The translations under genes and the position numbers were made by a program. DNA of 64,000 nt, from assembly GCA_015680685.1 (NCBI GenBank), contig MNCI01010480.1, positions 33,327-97,326 of the forward strand, given 5' to 3'. The first letter of the stretch is position 1, and the number at the start of each line of letters is the position of its first letter. Below are positions 46,601 to 58,816 of the stretch, piece by piece. Under the pieces are notes generated by a model. That model was not told where the DNA came from, ran no database searches, and was given only the letters and a program-made list of their open reading frames with translations. This DNA comes from Gnetum montanum (Eukaryota > Streptophyta > Gnetopsida > Gnetales > Gnetaceae).

Positions 46601-46915
46601 TGACTACTAGGTTGATGATGATCCCGTCCTTTTTTATGACATCCAAAAAGGAGTATAATTTCTAATGATACCTTAAGATATTGGTGACAGTTTTAATGAT
46701 TAGTAGTTGAATAATAACATATTGTGGAGACTACTTCTTGTGATTTTGATATATCTTAATTTAACATGGTTATTATTATTATATGTTGATGTGGTTCTTA
46801 TGATTATATGAATGTGTTTTCTTTGTTATCGATATCATGCTTACATGACTAATCTAAATTTTTGATGAGGACTTGTAATATGGGTATATAAAATAGTTAT
46901 TTTGATGAGTGATGA
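46600..46915. other. Unassigned end of fragment D
   Basis: AT-rich, with a (GATGAT)n run at about 46567-46584 just before it. No ORF or motif. The junction with the LTR of C is within 46905-46918. Confidence 0.35.
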
Positions 46916-47125
46916 GGGCTAAACAACATCAAGAATCATATGCCTCACACTAGACTAAACTATACATGACAGAGCTACCACTAGTCCAAGTGGAAAGACA
47001 ATGAACTATGATCAAGGCATAATGATCTAAATGCACAACTAGTCCCATCCATGGAAGTTGACTAGATCACACATGAATTCTTATCATTTATATGGTTGGA
47101 CATAGGGGTACCTTGCTGCTCATCA
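46916..47125 (+). repeat. 5' LTR of element C, last 210 bp only
   Basis: From AGGGCTAAACAACATCAAG onward it aligns with 55408-55618 and ends GCTGCTCATCA. The U3 with the promoter is missing, so this copy has no 5' promoter. Confidence 0.75.
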
Positions 47126-47147
47126 TTGGCACCATTGCCAGGGATGG
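47126..47147 (+). other. Primer-binding site of element C
   Basis: TTGGCACCATTGCCAGGGA. Compared with the tRNA-Asp complement TGGCGCCGTTGCCGGGGA the only three differences are G-to-A. Confidence 0.8.
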
Positions 47148-47250
47148 TGCTAGTTATCTAGATTAGTTATATTATACACGATAGCTGTAAACATATTAAT
47201 GATTTATCTTTTAGAAAATAGTAAATCACCCACATCATAAAACAACAACA

Positions 47251-49697
47251 ATGTCTCTTTCATAAGAAATTGATGAAGCATTGGATGGAGAGAACATTAA
47301 TTTGAGAACTAAAAAGATATATACTGAAGAAAATTGGAGTGATTAATCTTATGTGGGACTTTCATATGTTCATGATCATCTTGACTATACTCATGGACTA
47401 CATTTAGCTAAGGTAGACAATCCTAGAGGAGATGAAGTAAGTCCTATACTAGGGGAGGCCTCAAGGCCTAGGACCTCCTCAAAACTTGAAAAAGATAAAT
47501 CAAGGGATCATGGGGAATACTATAGGAGCCATGGAAATCCTCCCAATTCTTCATATTCCTCTTCCTCTTCAATGTCTAGTTCTAATTAAGATGAAAGTAG
47601 GTATAGAGATTGAGCTCCATTATGGAGTCGAAATAAGGATGGAAATCAAAACTAGGGGAAAAATCAAAGACATCAAAATGAACATAGGTGAGATCATCAT
47701 AATCAGATAAATAGAAATTGAAATTTTTACCATGACATGTTTGATGACAATGAACCCTTTTTGGCCACTAAGAGCATGATGTAGATCATGGAGGTAGTTA
47801 AAATACCCCACAAGAATTGCAGGGAAAGTCACATAAAAAGGCTTGGTATGAATAATATTCCTAAACTTGCAAGAGGCTATGATTCTAATCCACAACATCA
47901 TTTACAAGTGTTCCATGATGCCTGTGTCTTACAAAACATTGAAAGTAGGTGGCAAAAGCTTAAGCTCTTTCCTAGGACACTAACAAATAAAGCCAAAGTG
48001 TGGTATAGATCGTTGAAACCTAAATCAATCCATCAATGGTCAAAAATGCTGGAACTTTTCAATGCAAATACCAAACCTATGTAAGGGTGTCCAACCTAAG
48101 GAAACAAATCCAAGGATGAAAATAAGAACAACATGAACCCTTGGATATGGCCCTAAATAGATACTATTCTCTACTAAATAGATTCCTGGGCCATGTTTTC
48201 TCTCAAGAAGGGCTCATAGTCAAACAAGAGAGGATGTATGCTCAAGGTCAATTATATGAACTAGGAACCCATCAGATCCAAGAGCTAATTGAGCATGTGG
48301 CAAAAGAAGAAGGAGAGCTATGTAAATGGGAGAATGTTGAGAAATATCAATGGGACCCATATCTTCAAAAGAAAAAGGTCCACATCTATGATCAGGCAAA
48401 AGAGGCAGCTCTCAATATTGTGATTTCACAACAAACCTTGTCAATACAAAAGTCTATTGATGAACTTAAAGCAAGGTTTGATAAGATGTTGGAATGGATA
48501 AATGAGAAAGTTACAACTTTCATAAAAATCATAGAGGATAGAGTAGAACAAAATAAATCAAGTGATCACAACAAAAGAAGGAAAAACAATGAAGAAATAG
48601 CTAGGAACACTTATTGGCAAATAGGGAAAATGGTTGAAGAAGAAGAGGCTATAGACTTAGCCACCAAAGAAGATGATGGATATCACATTTGCATATATGA
48701 TCATATAAAGCACTATTTCCCAATCATGTTACATCTACATGAGTATTGGGCTTTTTCATTGAATCCCAAGTTCATACAAAAGTAAATGTCCAAGAGATTA
48801 CCTTTCTCACAAGGTAATTATAGATAGTTCTACAACGAATTGTACTATCCTAGTGGCACTCATTACCAACCTCAATACTATCATCCAACGTAATGGTAAA
48901 ACCCATAGTCATGGGGGAGGTCATCATCATCAAACCAACACTACCCTTACTTCCAACTGAACCCATACAAATATTATGTTCAACAACTTGTTTCCACAAG
49001 TAGTTCTACTTTCTCTACTTGAAATTGCTACTACCAGTCTTTCGAGTATCATTGACCCATGACATATTTTGAAGGATCACAACCTTACACCTCTTACCCT
49101 CCATCATATCCTCAATATTCTCATACTCCACTTCATCACATGTCATAGCCAAAAACAAAGGAAGGTTCAACACCACAACATCAATAAAAGGATGCCACTT
49201 GTGCTACAAACATACATAGACATGAAAACGCTAGTAAGTCACCACCATAATCTCAAAAACACCCTTTCCTTAGGATGGCTCCCATGCATAAGCACAACAC
49301 TTGTGGACCTACTAACTCATACAAACTAGCATAATGCTAATCAAGTGCAACACCCTTCCTTTCACAACCAATGCACTCCAATCCTATGCAAATGCCAACA
49401 TCCATTGTTACTCCAAGACTAACCAAAAATCATGAACCTAGCATTGTGGAGAGAAAAACAAATCCATGCATAACTAATCATGATAAAGGATGTAGTAATG
49501 GGCTAGACATCTACAAAGTTCATGCAACTCATACTCTAACCCACCATACATTTAATAAGCAAGTGTGTAAGCAACAATCCATCTATTCAACCACCACTAA
49601 ATTAGAAGGTACCAAGTGGCTTAAAAATGAAAGTGGAACACTATTCCACAAATGCATGGAGCCTACCTACCCACTTATTAATTCTTGTCACAGTTAA
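47251..49697 (+). pseudogene. gag of element C
   Basis: ATG 47251 (MSLS, stop, EIDEA...NLRTKKIY), matched by the start in element E. A Ser-rich segment follows (47530-47580). The gag core is in the open piece 47788-48084 (HHLQVFHDACVLQNIESRWQ, LKLFPRTLTNKAKVWYRS). After one frameshift, the open piece 48141-48785 (about 214 residues) has the MDMALNRYYSLLNRF helix, a coiled coil (IQKSIDELKARFDKMLEWIN) and a knuckle that has lost Cys residues (YHICIYDHIKHYF). A Tyr/Pro/Ser-rich tail runs to about 49320, followed by a decayed end. Confidence 0.75.
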
Positions 49698-49707
49698 ACA
49701 CTTAGTT

Positions 49708-49726
49708 GTGGGGGAGATGCCCCCAC
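49708..49726. promoter_or_regulatory. Hairpin at the end of gag, element C
   Basis: GTGGGGGAGATGCCCCCAC: 7-bp perfect arms and a 5-base loop, followed by a T-rich tract. It is the counterpart of the palindromes in A and B. The sequence differs but pairing is kept. Confidence 0.6.
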
Positions 49727-51154
49727 CTAACATTCAGAATTAATAGGTGTTTTTCATCTTTTTTTTTACAATTTTTTATCATTTTCTCATGTCTTGATAC
49801 AAATTTTTCCTATCCTTTTCAACTATTTTCACTTTTTTTTTCATTCCCTTTGTCAGTAATCTCGTTTGTAAATAAAATGACATCATGTAGCCCATTGAGA
49901 TTAGGTTTTCTCTATGTTGTTAAGTTGTAAGGAACTAATTATTTGGATAGTGAAGCCACATCATCCATCCATCCATCCCATTAATAAGAGGTCCTTACCA
50001 TGGTCATAATGATATTCATTTTCATCATTAAACTAAAAATAAATTCATAATCATTATGCCTGGATAGAAAAGTGAAGAACCAAGTGGAAATGTGAAGGGT
50101 GTGACATCAAGAGGATTTGTGGATTCTCTTTGATCACTTATGTATGTTCTATCACATTACTAAGGTTGTAATTATATCCTTGTAGATCTAACAAAAAAAG
50201 GGGAGTAAGAGCAAAATAAATGTCATCTTATGATGTCACTAGAAAGACATGTTACCCATGCCTAAAGGTAGTCCTATGGTAAGTTTGACATTGATAAAAA
50301 TAAAATAAAAGGGCACTAAATAAATTTCTGAGGATTCCACTAGAAAGAAATATTACCCATGCCTGAAGGTTGACGACTTCTCAAAAACCATCAAAAAAAA
50401 GTACCATGAACAAACTCCTCCCTTAGAAAAAATGCCAAGTGATACTACTCCTTGCAATGGTGGTAGTCATATGGTTGTCAATCAAAGAGATAAATAATGA
50501 GATGTCACTGGAACATGGTCTAGACTTGGTTTGAATCTTGGAAAGAAGGCTAATGATTACTTTAACCATCAACAAAATACAAGGATTCATTATGCCTATG
50601 GTAAGGCACCTCATGTCCCAATTCCTACAACCCTTTCTAAATCCATCTCATCTTACTATATGTATGATCATAACTAGTAGTTTTATGTAACATAGCATTA
50701 TTTTCTCAAATTGATGGTTTTAATATGTGTGTTTTGTTCAATAGGTATGCATTACACTCAACCCCTTTGATGCCTATGGACATTTTTTATTATGGTTATA
50801 AAAGGGCATTAAAGGTAGGAGCCTACTTTGGGAAGGACCCACTTGTGTAGCTGTTGTAACTTGTATCTATCTAACACAACCACATCATCTTGAAACTTCC
50901 AAATGCATAAATGTTAAATTCAAAACCTTCCCTTATCATATAACCTATTCATTCTGTACCATGAATCCAATACCCTATTTCTTCCACCTTCTACAACTTT
51001 TAATGCTACAATTTCATTCTCTAACACTACGAGTGCCTAAATATGAATTCTCACTTACCCTAGAACTTTGAATTTTACATGAAACCTTCCAACCAATCAT
51101 AAATCTTTATTTTCTATGCTAAATGTCCTCATAAAATGAAATTTCAAGAACCCT
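49727..51154 (+). other. Conserved spacer of element C
   Basis: Non-coding counterpart of 811-2186 (shared: AACTAATTATTTGGATAGTG near 49933; GGGAAGGACCCACTTGTGTA near 50830). No convincing gene. Confidence 0.55.
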
Positions 51155-51214
51155 AATATCGAGTAGGAGTTAACATTGAATACCCAATATCAGGTTCATA
51201 AAAAGCTATAAATA
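51155..51214 (+). promoter_or_regulatory. Internal promoter-like array of ORF2, element C
   Basis: AATATC 51155, AACATT 51172, AATATC 51186 (last gap 8), then TATAAATA 51207-51214. It is decayed but in the same place as in A and B, about 600 bp upstream of ORF2. Confidence 0.55.
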
Positions 51215-51597
51215 GAACCCCCTCAATGTTCAAAAAGAATTCATTATAATCAATTGAAGCTAGGGGATTTTTTGCATTTTTCTCTCTTGACTAAGAGCTC
51301 TACACAACCAACTTCCACACATGATACCTTACTTCATACCACTCCGATCTTCATAGCTTTTGAACCTATTTGACACCAAAGTGTTTAATTTATTTAGGGG
51401 AGGATGCTTGTGTGGAACACTCATGTTAATTTTTCAAAATTTGCTATCACCCAAAAGGTATTATAAGGGTAAGAATGTAAAAAACCTTAAGTGTTTTAAT
51501 GAACAATTAGTCATATGTATGCCAGAACCTTTAATTATCTTGCCCAAGGGATCATAACCATCATTATAAGCCATACATAAGGAAAAAGAAGTGAATT

Positions 51598-51682
51598 GTG
51601 AAGGGTCATAAAAGAAGTTAACACTTTTTGGGAATTTTTNATGAAGGGTCATAAAAGAAGTTAACACTTTTTGGGCATTTTT
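51598..51682. repeat. Direct duplication around a single N
   Basis: TGAAGGGTCATAAAAGAAGT and the following 20 bp occur twice, separated by N (51640). It looks like an unresolved overlap in the assembly rather than a biological duplication. Confidence 0.6.
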
Positions 51683-51813
51683 CTTAAAATTTTTCTAACT
51701 CTACAATCACATAAGCTAAGAACTTAATAGAACTAAGGTCATGGGTAAGGTATAAACCTATTAAGGATAAATGGAAAACACTTTAGTAACACTAAATCCT
51801 TGATTGATTACAA

Positions 51814-54549
51814 ATGGCCCAAAAACAAGGTAAACAAGAAGGACCTTTGCAAGATGAAAGTAAACACCCAAGAGGTGGCAAAGGCCAACTAGGAGAATGA
51901 GGCCCACTAGCCAAGCATAAAGAATAGGAGGCCGAGTCATTTAGCATCCATCAAGAGGCTCCTACTATAGGGTAGTTGATCCAAGTGGAGGTCGTAGAAC
52001 CATAGGCTCAAGTATAAGGACAATGCCTCACATTGTCCCAAGAATGCATCCAAGCCATCTAGGAGACATCCATGTTGACCACGTTCATTGTGAAAATGAA
52101 CTTTAGGTCATTCTTAGAATTTGTTCCTAAGGTGTTTAAAACTTAGCTACAAGCATCGTCTCTATGGCACATCCTCTTTAAAAGTGGGGAATGGTACCTT
52201 GGTGAGATATACCAATTTTGGCATAATAAGGATGAAGGCATCACTATCAACATTGGTAGTGTCTCTGTCTCTTTTTTAGTCACGGCCATTGCAAAGGCTC
52301 TAAACATACCTAATGTGGGGGCCAAGGTTGTGCATCTATCTACAAATTTTGATGTAGAAACCAGGAAACTATGGTTGAAATGGATGTACAATAAAGAAAA
52401 AAAATATACAATGAGTTGACTCTAGAAGAGAGGATCTACTTCAAAATTAGCACATACCACCTCTTCCCAACTAAAGGGCTCAACAAAATATCAAGTTATG
52501 CAACCAAAGGAAGTGTAATCTTGATGGGAAACTACAATACCAATCTTGCCTAGTTGTACTTCATGGAAATTCAAAGGTGGTTCGAGGAAAGAAAGGCAAG
52601 GAAGCTAACACTTCCATTTCCTTACCTAATTAAAAAGCTATAAAAGTGTGCTAGGATCCTGGGTTACACCAACAATGTTCCCAGGAGGGCTCAGAATGCT
52701 TTCTTCACTAAATTGCTCAAATCTACAACACCAAGGAAACACCTTGATAATGAAGAAGAACCAAAGAAGGAGCTAGAAAAAAACCAGAAAAGGAGACTAA
52801 ACAAGAACTAGTGTAATGGCAAGAGCTGTGAGATCCACTACCACTGCCACAAGACTATAAGCCCGCAATGAACCATCTACAGAGAATTGGTGAAACTCTC
52901 AATTTGGAAAGTAGGGATGAATCAAACCTCTTCCAAGTCATAAATGATGTCATTTAACCTACAATTTTTGCCGATCCATCAAGGGGGCATATCTCTTTGC
53001 AATTAGGAGAAAAAGCCCAATAGTCACAGTAGATCTCTAGAAATGCCACATCTTTTCAAGTGGTGCTCGAAATGAGAGAAGGTGCCACAATCATGGTCAT
53101 GTAGCACCAAGATGACACAAGCATAGCAGAAGTTATTATAAATCAACATAAAGAATCCTTTAATATGCCTGTTGTGCCCTTAGTAGATTTGGCTGGTACC
53201 AAAGATGCACAAATGTTAGTTAGGACTTCAATGACTTCTACGGTCCATGAGGATGTGCTTGATAAATTTCTACAGATTAGACATGTAATGATAACTCTAT
53301 TTGACATCCCCAATGATGTCACTGCAATACAGTCCAACCTCATTGCCATAAAAGGATAATTGTTTATGGAAGAGACCAGGGTAGAGCATGTAGAAGTAGA
53401 ACTACACATTACAATAAGAGCTTGTCACCTTGAGAGCTAAAAGAAGGGATCCTTTCAAATTTGTTACACCTCATCAGTTAGAATAATTTCAAACAGAGTA
53501 GCTGGGTCAATTAATTGAATAGAATAAAGTTGTTGAACAATAAAAGGAGAAAGTAGTCTAGAATGCCTCAACTACCGAAGCCTAAGCATATGCCAATAAG
53601 AAGGCATTGACCATTGCACAAGAGAAGAATAAGCAACTTGTTGCTTATAATGCTAGGTTGACCATTGGCAAGAAATAGAAAAACATTTTGGAAGAAAGTA
53701 TCCACCAGTTGAGGAAGAAACTAGTGAGGATCAACCAGGATATAAGTAGATTGGCCAAAGAAAACAGAACCCTCTCAATGGAGGAGGCTCACACAATTTG
53801 CTAAAAATCTACAATTGAGATAAGCACATGGCAAAATGAGACCAAAAAGCATGAAAAGTTGATGGAGCACTTCTAGGAAAAAATTGGCATGTACAAATAG
53901 ATTAATGAAAAAGAAATATAGATGGAAAAAGCTTACATCAATTCCATGTTAGCAAAAAATCTTGATTGGCAACCCATGTTGGATAGCTATGCCTTGGTCC
54001 ACCAAGCAAAAGTAAAGAACAAGGACCTATAGATTAAAGATTTGAAAGAGTAGATGGCATTGGCTAACCTTCGCTATGCCAACCTTGCCATGGTAACAAT
54101 AGGTAGGCCCAAAAATGAGTTGGAACAACAAGTAGCAACCACTTATGCCTTGTATCAAAAAGAGTTTGCAGATAGGAAAAATTCTCTACAAAAACTTCAC
54201 ATGGAAAACTTAGAACTAGAAACAACTAAGGCTTGCTACCATGGGCAAAGAGATGTAGCCTTGAACCTAGACAAAAGATCATCATGAACTAAAAGAAAAA
54301 GCTAGAGCTTTTGAGGAACGATGGTAGTTTGTAGCATGGTACGTGAAGGCAAATCAAATGTTCCCATAGCTGCCAAGTTCATGGGATGTATCGGTTCTAG
54401 TACACATCAACTCATCAACCTAGATGGCACATGATCCAAGAATGAAGGAGGAAAAGTTGAAAATTCTCTTAAATTGCTATAAATTCCAAATGCTTGATGA
54501 AAAAGGAAAGTGGCCCATGGAAGAGCCACCACCTCCGAGAACTACATGA
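51814..54549 (+). pseudogene. ORF2 of element C, about 912 codons
   Basis: ATG 51814 (MAQKQGKQEGP, cf. copy A MASKRGQQEG) to TGA 54547, a multiple of three overall although compensating frameshifts occur. It shares with A: FNM.FRSF-like text, WYLGEIYQFWHNKDEG, the VMITLFDIPNDVTAIQSNLI helix, LANLRYANLAMVTIGRPKNE and the Pro-rich end EEPPPPRTT. It is coiled-coil-rich in the second half. Because A and C differ throughout yet keep length and motif order, the ORF was probably under selection before both decayed. Confidence 0.7.
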
Positions 54550-54718
54550 GCTTCTCCAATTTTGTTGTTTTATTGTTTTATCATGATGTGTTCATTCTTT
54601 GTAAAACACCACTACATCATGAAAGAGCCAAGTTGTGTGGTTATTTGAGTCAGTCAATAATGCCATACCTTCCCAATATTTTGTAAAGAACTTTTTCCTT
54701 AAGGATGAGTTTTCATTC

Positions 54719-54730
54719 AATCATGGGGTA
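54719..54730 (+). other. Polypurine tract of element C
   Basis: AATCATGGGGTA directly before the LTR start TGATGTGTCATG. Confidence 0.7.
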
Positions 54731-55618
54731 TGATGTGTCATGTTTTACATGGATATGATATCAGGTATCTGACATCAGAGCTACGATGTCAAGTATACAA
54801 TATCAGGGCACAACCTTTGATGTCAGGAATCTGATATTGCCCCTTTCATGCTAGCCTATAAATACAACACTTGGATGCATGGTTGGGATCTAGATTTTAA
54901 TAGATGAATAGATTCATAGATTTTGATAGATTTCAAGTTTTGTTAGTTCCTATGCATGCCCGTAGTGTGATGTTAAGTGATTGTATGGCATCCTTATTCC
55001 AGTGTGATGTACTTGGACACATTACATGTTCAATAATAAAGATCAAGATTACTTCCATCATTGCAGCATCCACTTAGCATTATTATTATTTTTAATTACT
55101 TAAATGCTTACTATTTTCCTTAGTTAATGTTTATCACTAATTTCTCTCTATTGTTTTAATTCATTGAGCAAAATGAGTATGACTAATCATGAGAACTTAA
55201 GTTTAACTACTTGGTAACCCATTAGTATTATCGTTTGGTATGCCTAGTAATGGTATTCTTGGTAATTCCAACATTAGTTGCATGAAGTCCAAGGTATGTA
55301 TGGAAAGTTAGAAACAAATACTCATCACACATAGGCTAGTGAGACTTTACTTTCCATTATTAATTAAATTAAATGATTAATTCCTTTATTATCATTAGGA
55401 GTAGCTTAGAGCTAAACAATATCAAGAATCATATGCTTCACTCTAGACTAAACCATACAAGACAAAGCTACCACTAGTCCAACTAGGAAGACAACGAACT
55501 ATGATCAAGGCATAACAATCTAGATGCACAACTAGTCCCATCCATGGAATTCGACTAGATCATGCATGAATGCATGTGATTCATATGGTTGGGCGTAGGG
55601 CTACCTTGATGCTCATCA
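54731..55618 (+). repeat. 3' LTR of element C (888 bp)
   Basis: TGATGTGTCATG to GCTCATCA. Array GATATC 54757, GACATC 54771, GATGTC 54785, AATATC 54799, GATGTC 54819, GATATT 54833; gaps 8, 8, 8, 14 and 8. TATAAATA 54857-54864. This LTR mixes GATATC with GACATC/GATGTC, linking the two hexamer types. Confidence 0.85.
54757..54864 (+). promoter_or_regulatory. Phased hexamer array and TATA box, 3' LTR of C
   Basis: Six hexamers on a strict 14/14/14/20/14 step, the last ending 18 bp before TATAAATA. Both GATATC and GACATC/GATGTC forms occur. Confidence 0.7.
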
Positions 55619-56129
55619 ATGAGATTATGCCATGAGGACATGCTTGTTTATTTTAATGTGATATCCATATTATATTTATTAGAGGTAGTGATTTAAGGAG
55701 ATATTTGATCAAGTAAAGTTGTATCTTATTTTCGGTAGTCTTGGAAACCATTACTAATAGTTTTTTGTCTACCAAACCTTAACCTATCCTCCTTTCCCAT
55801 CCTTGCTGCAATAAGAGAACTTATCTTACATTGTCTTATCTAGAAACTTTAATATTTAGATATATGTTTGTTATTTCTTTCATGCTAACCCTTTGTTCAA
55901 TTTTTGAACATTGCGAAAAAGGGAAAGGTCGTTGACCTTTTGACATGTTAAAACCTTGAAAAATGGAGAATTGATCAAAATGTTTTATGAGACCATATAG
56001 GCCCAAGGAAGCCAAGTTTGGGACACAAAGGAGAGTAATAACTGATAATCTAGGATGGTAAAGTCTGAAAGAAGATGCAAGGAATTGGGAAAAGATCATG
56101 AGAATATAAAACATCTTAATCCAAGAGAG
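55619..56129. other. Unassigned stretch after element C
   Basis: No gene recognised. It may be the continuation of fragment D interrupted by C, because a D-type array follows it in the same orientation. Confidence 0.3.
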
Positions 56130-56384
56130 GATGTCTTGCAAAATGACAAGACATCTCCTACTAATAGAGATGTCTCTACCAAGAACGCCTAGTCTCTATC
56201 GAGACATCTCCCAAAAATAGGAGACATCTCCTCCAAGATGTTTTGCCTACTAGGAAGATGTCTCCTCCCTTTCCAAGATGTCTCCCTTACTAGCCAACAA
56301 AATCAATAAGATGTCTCAAGACTCATAGAAGATCTTCTAACTAGCCATTTCTAGTTGTTATAAAGAAAACAAGGCTATAAAGGA
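56130..56384 (+). promoter_or_regulatory. Second GACATC/GATGTC array with TATA-like boxes
   Basis: Hexamers at 56130, 56150, 56169, 56183 (GAACGC, decayed), 56203, 56223, 56237, 56257, 56277 and 56310. Gaps 14, 13, 8, 14, 14, 8, 14, 14, 27. TATAAAGA at 56359 and TATAAAGG near 56376. It is probably the U3 of a D-family LTR. No ORF follows directly. Confidence 0.6.
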
Positions 56385-58600
56385 AGGACACACTCAAGAA
56401 AAGAAAAGATAGCGAGCCTTTGATAAGAAACTAAATAAGCATATTGCATACATTAGATCCTCAGTTCTCTATCTTTTGTCTTCTATTGTATTTGTATTCA
56501 AACTGTGCTTTAAAGTAAGGAATTAGAAGTATTATCTCAATTGTTTTTTGATTTTTCTTTTCATTTTGGATGAAAGCCCTTTTGAAATTGGATGTGCTTC
56601 TTGAGGGAATGCATCCTTTTAAAGCTTGATAGCTTGTAGGGATCCAAAGTGGTTGGATGGGTTTCTTGAAATAAACCATTCCTTGCTAATTTTAAGAGCT
56701 TAACGTGTAAAGTTTGTGGTATCATTTTAACCACATTTTTATAAAACAAAGTCCAAAGGTATGTACGGATTCTATCCTCCAAGTGTGAAAGTACCCAAGT
56801 TGGGGAACCACATAAAATCAGCTATGAAAAATTGGGTATTATTTGTATGAAACTATTCACCCAACATCCCCCACACAACATCACCCCCCCACCCCCGACT
56901 TCTAAGCTCTTGATCTTCACCTGAAACATGTTGGTTATGTAGGGTGTGATGCTTGAAAATATCATCATTCCTAGATTTTATCCTTAAGCCTGAATGAGTT
57001 GACAAATGAAAATGGAAAAGGAAAAAGGTAACTATGAGATGGTGGCTATGCTAGAATATGGTTAAGGGAATCTCAACTTTTTTTCTTTATAGAAAACACT
57101 CATAAAAATGAATAGCCTAAGAAGTGAGTACTACTTCTCATTGTCTCATTGGAAGTAAGTTACTTTAAATTATTTACCTTAGGACATAGCCTTTAGGATT
57201 TCTTCCTTTTTCAATCATAATTTTTCCATCAAAATTAGCAAAGGTGCCAAAAAATTCTAGCTAACCTCTTCTTTTTATCTTAAGGTAAAATCTCTCATAT
57301 ATTAAGTTCCTAGTTAACATGTACTTTTAAAAAATGTTAAATATCAAATAGGGTAAACATCATCAATTGTTCTCTAATTTTAGTAAGAAACATGTGCTTG
57401 TATGAGTAGGAAGAGTAGTTCTCAAAAAAAAATTCATATACAAGATTTGGCTCATACCTTCCCTTAACATATAATTAAGAACCCCATGATTACTCATGAA
57501 TCCAAAGAGTTAATGCAATGAACTTAGGATCCTACAAAGCTTACATGTAATCTTCTTGTTAACCATTTTTTTCATAGAAAATTATGCCATTTAAAATGTG
57601 TATCTGCTCTCTTGTGAAGCACCCATTATTCTAACTTTTTCATTCTTAGGCTTATAATGTGCTTTCTATAAAGAATCCATTACTGAATCTCTTAAACACA
57701 TCATTGTATATCTTTTTCCTATTCCTTCTATGCATGAAAATCCTAATTACCTAATATTATTAAAAAATAAGTCATCATGAAAATCCTAATTACCTAATAC
57801 TATTAAAAAATAAGTCATCCTATTTCTAAAAATGGAAAAAAGGTTAATGATGATGTAACTTTATTCATTAAATATGCATATCAGAAGTCTCAGTGTTGCA
57901 CTAGAGGAAAATTGAAAAAAGTCATTGTTACACTAAGAAAAATAGTGAAAGACATTGGTGTTGCACTATTGGGGTCACATAAGAAATTAGCCTTGTTTAG
58001 TGAATCAATGTTGATGTTACACTGAGTTGACAAAGATTAAGTTGATATTTCACTACATTACTAGAGATAACTATTAGTGTGATACTCTACTTTTCCTATC
58101 TTACCTAGAGGAAAAAGTCAAGAGAGAGAAATGAGTACCACATATTACCATCTTCTTTTATCTTTTAGGTGACACATGTCAAACAATTGTTAAGTGTTTT
58201 TTTTCTTAAACTTCTACAAAAGTTCACATGATTATAACATGTGGTCTTCACATACTATCACCACATGTCACATTATTATCATACCCTAAATAAGATTACA
58301 TTGATTGTATATTTTTCATCTTCTCATTCTCTTCTCTTATTCTTCTAGAAACACCTATGAAGCTTGGTATTACAACAAGTATTAATATTCCTTTAATAGT
58401 GGAGCTTAAACAAGTTCCACTAACGAGAAGAACTTAACCTTGGTATGGCACTGAACATATAGGGTTTCCTATGTCTTAGTCTTTTTCTTAACTTCAATGC
58501 TATCCCAAGTGTATAACATACATCTTTCTTGTAACTTTTTTTATCATTATATCTACAAGTACAAAGCTAATGTGGTATTAATTTTTAGCTACTTTTAGCA
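56385..58600. other. Mostly unassigned; probable decayed LTR sequence at the right end
   Basis: No ORF recognised. A 43-bp unit (starting CATGAAAATCCTAATTACCT) is duplicated in tandem at about 57734-57819. C-rich text lies at 56883-56897. The end, TTTTAGCA at 58600, followed by a Copia-type primer-binding site, suggests that the last several hundred bases are a Copia-like 5' LTR, but its start was not found. Confidence 0.35.
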
Positions 58601-58615
58601 TGGTACTAAGAGATA
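58601..58615 (+). other. Possible Ty1/copia primer-binding site
   Basis: TGGTACTAAGAGATA resembles TGGTATCAGAGC, the complement of initiator tRNA-Met used by many plant Copia elements. Confidence 0.4.
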
Positions 58616-58816
58616 GATGTTAGTTTGATACCATGATCAAATCTTGTAATTCTTGATGCTACACTAAATTTTCCCTTTAGGCATATTTTTATGTGTGTTT
58701 CCTTACCATTTTTTTCATTATTTGTTGTCTTTCTATTAATTACTATTATAAATATGTGCATTAATACAATAAATCTTATGAGTAGTTGAGTTCCTTATTT
58801 GGATTAGTTAGTATTC

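Larger units (their letters stand above)
44537..46915 (+). mobile_element. Fragment D: different family, promoter array plus ORF
   Basis: Unlike A/B/C in sequence but built the same way: hexamer array, TATA box and, about 105 bp further on, an ORF. It is bounded by the broken LTR of B on the left and by the truncated 5' LTR of C on the right. No gag or pol motif was seen. Confidence 0.5.
46916..55618 (+). mobile_element. Non-autonomous element C, nearly complete
   Basis: Truncated 5' LTR, primer-binding site, gag, hairpin, spacer, internal promoter, ORF2, polypurine tract and full 3' LTR. It contains no pol. With about 8.7 kb it shows the whole layout of the family, from which the partial copies A, B and E can be read. 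Confidence 0.85.
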
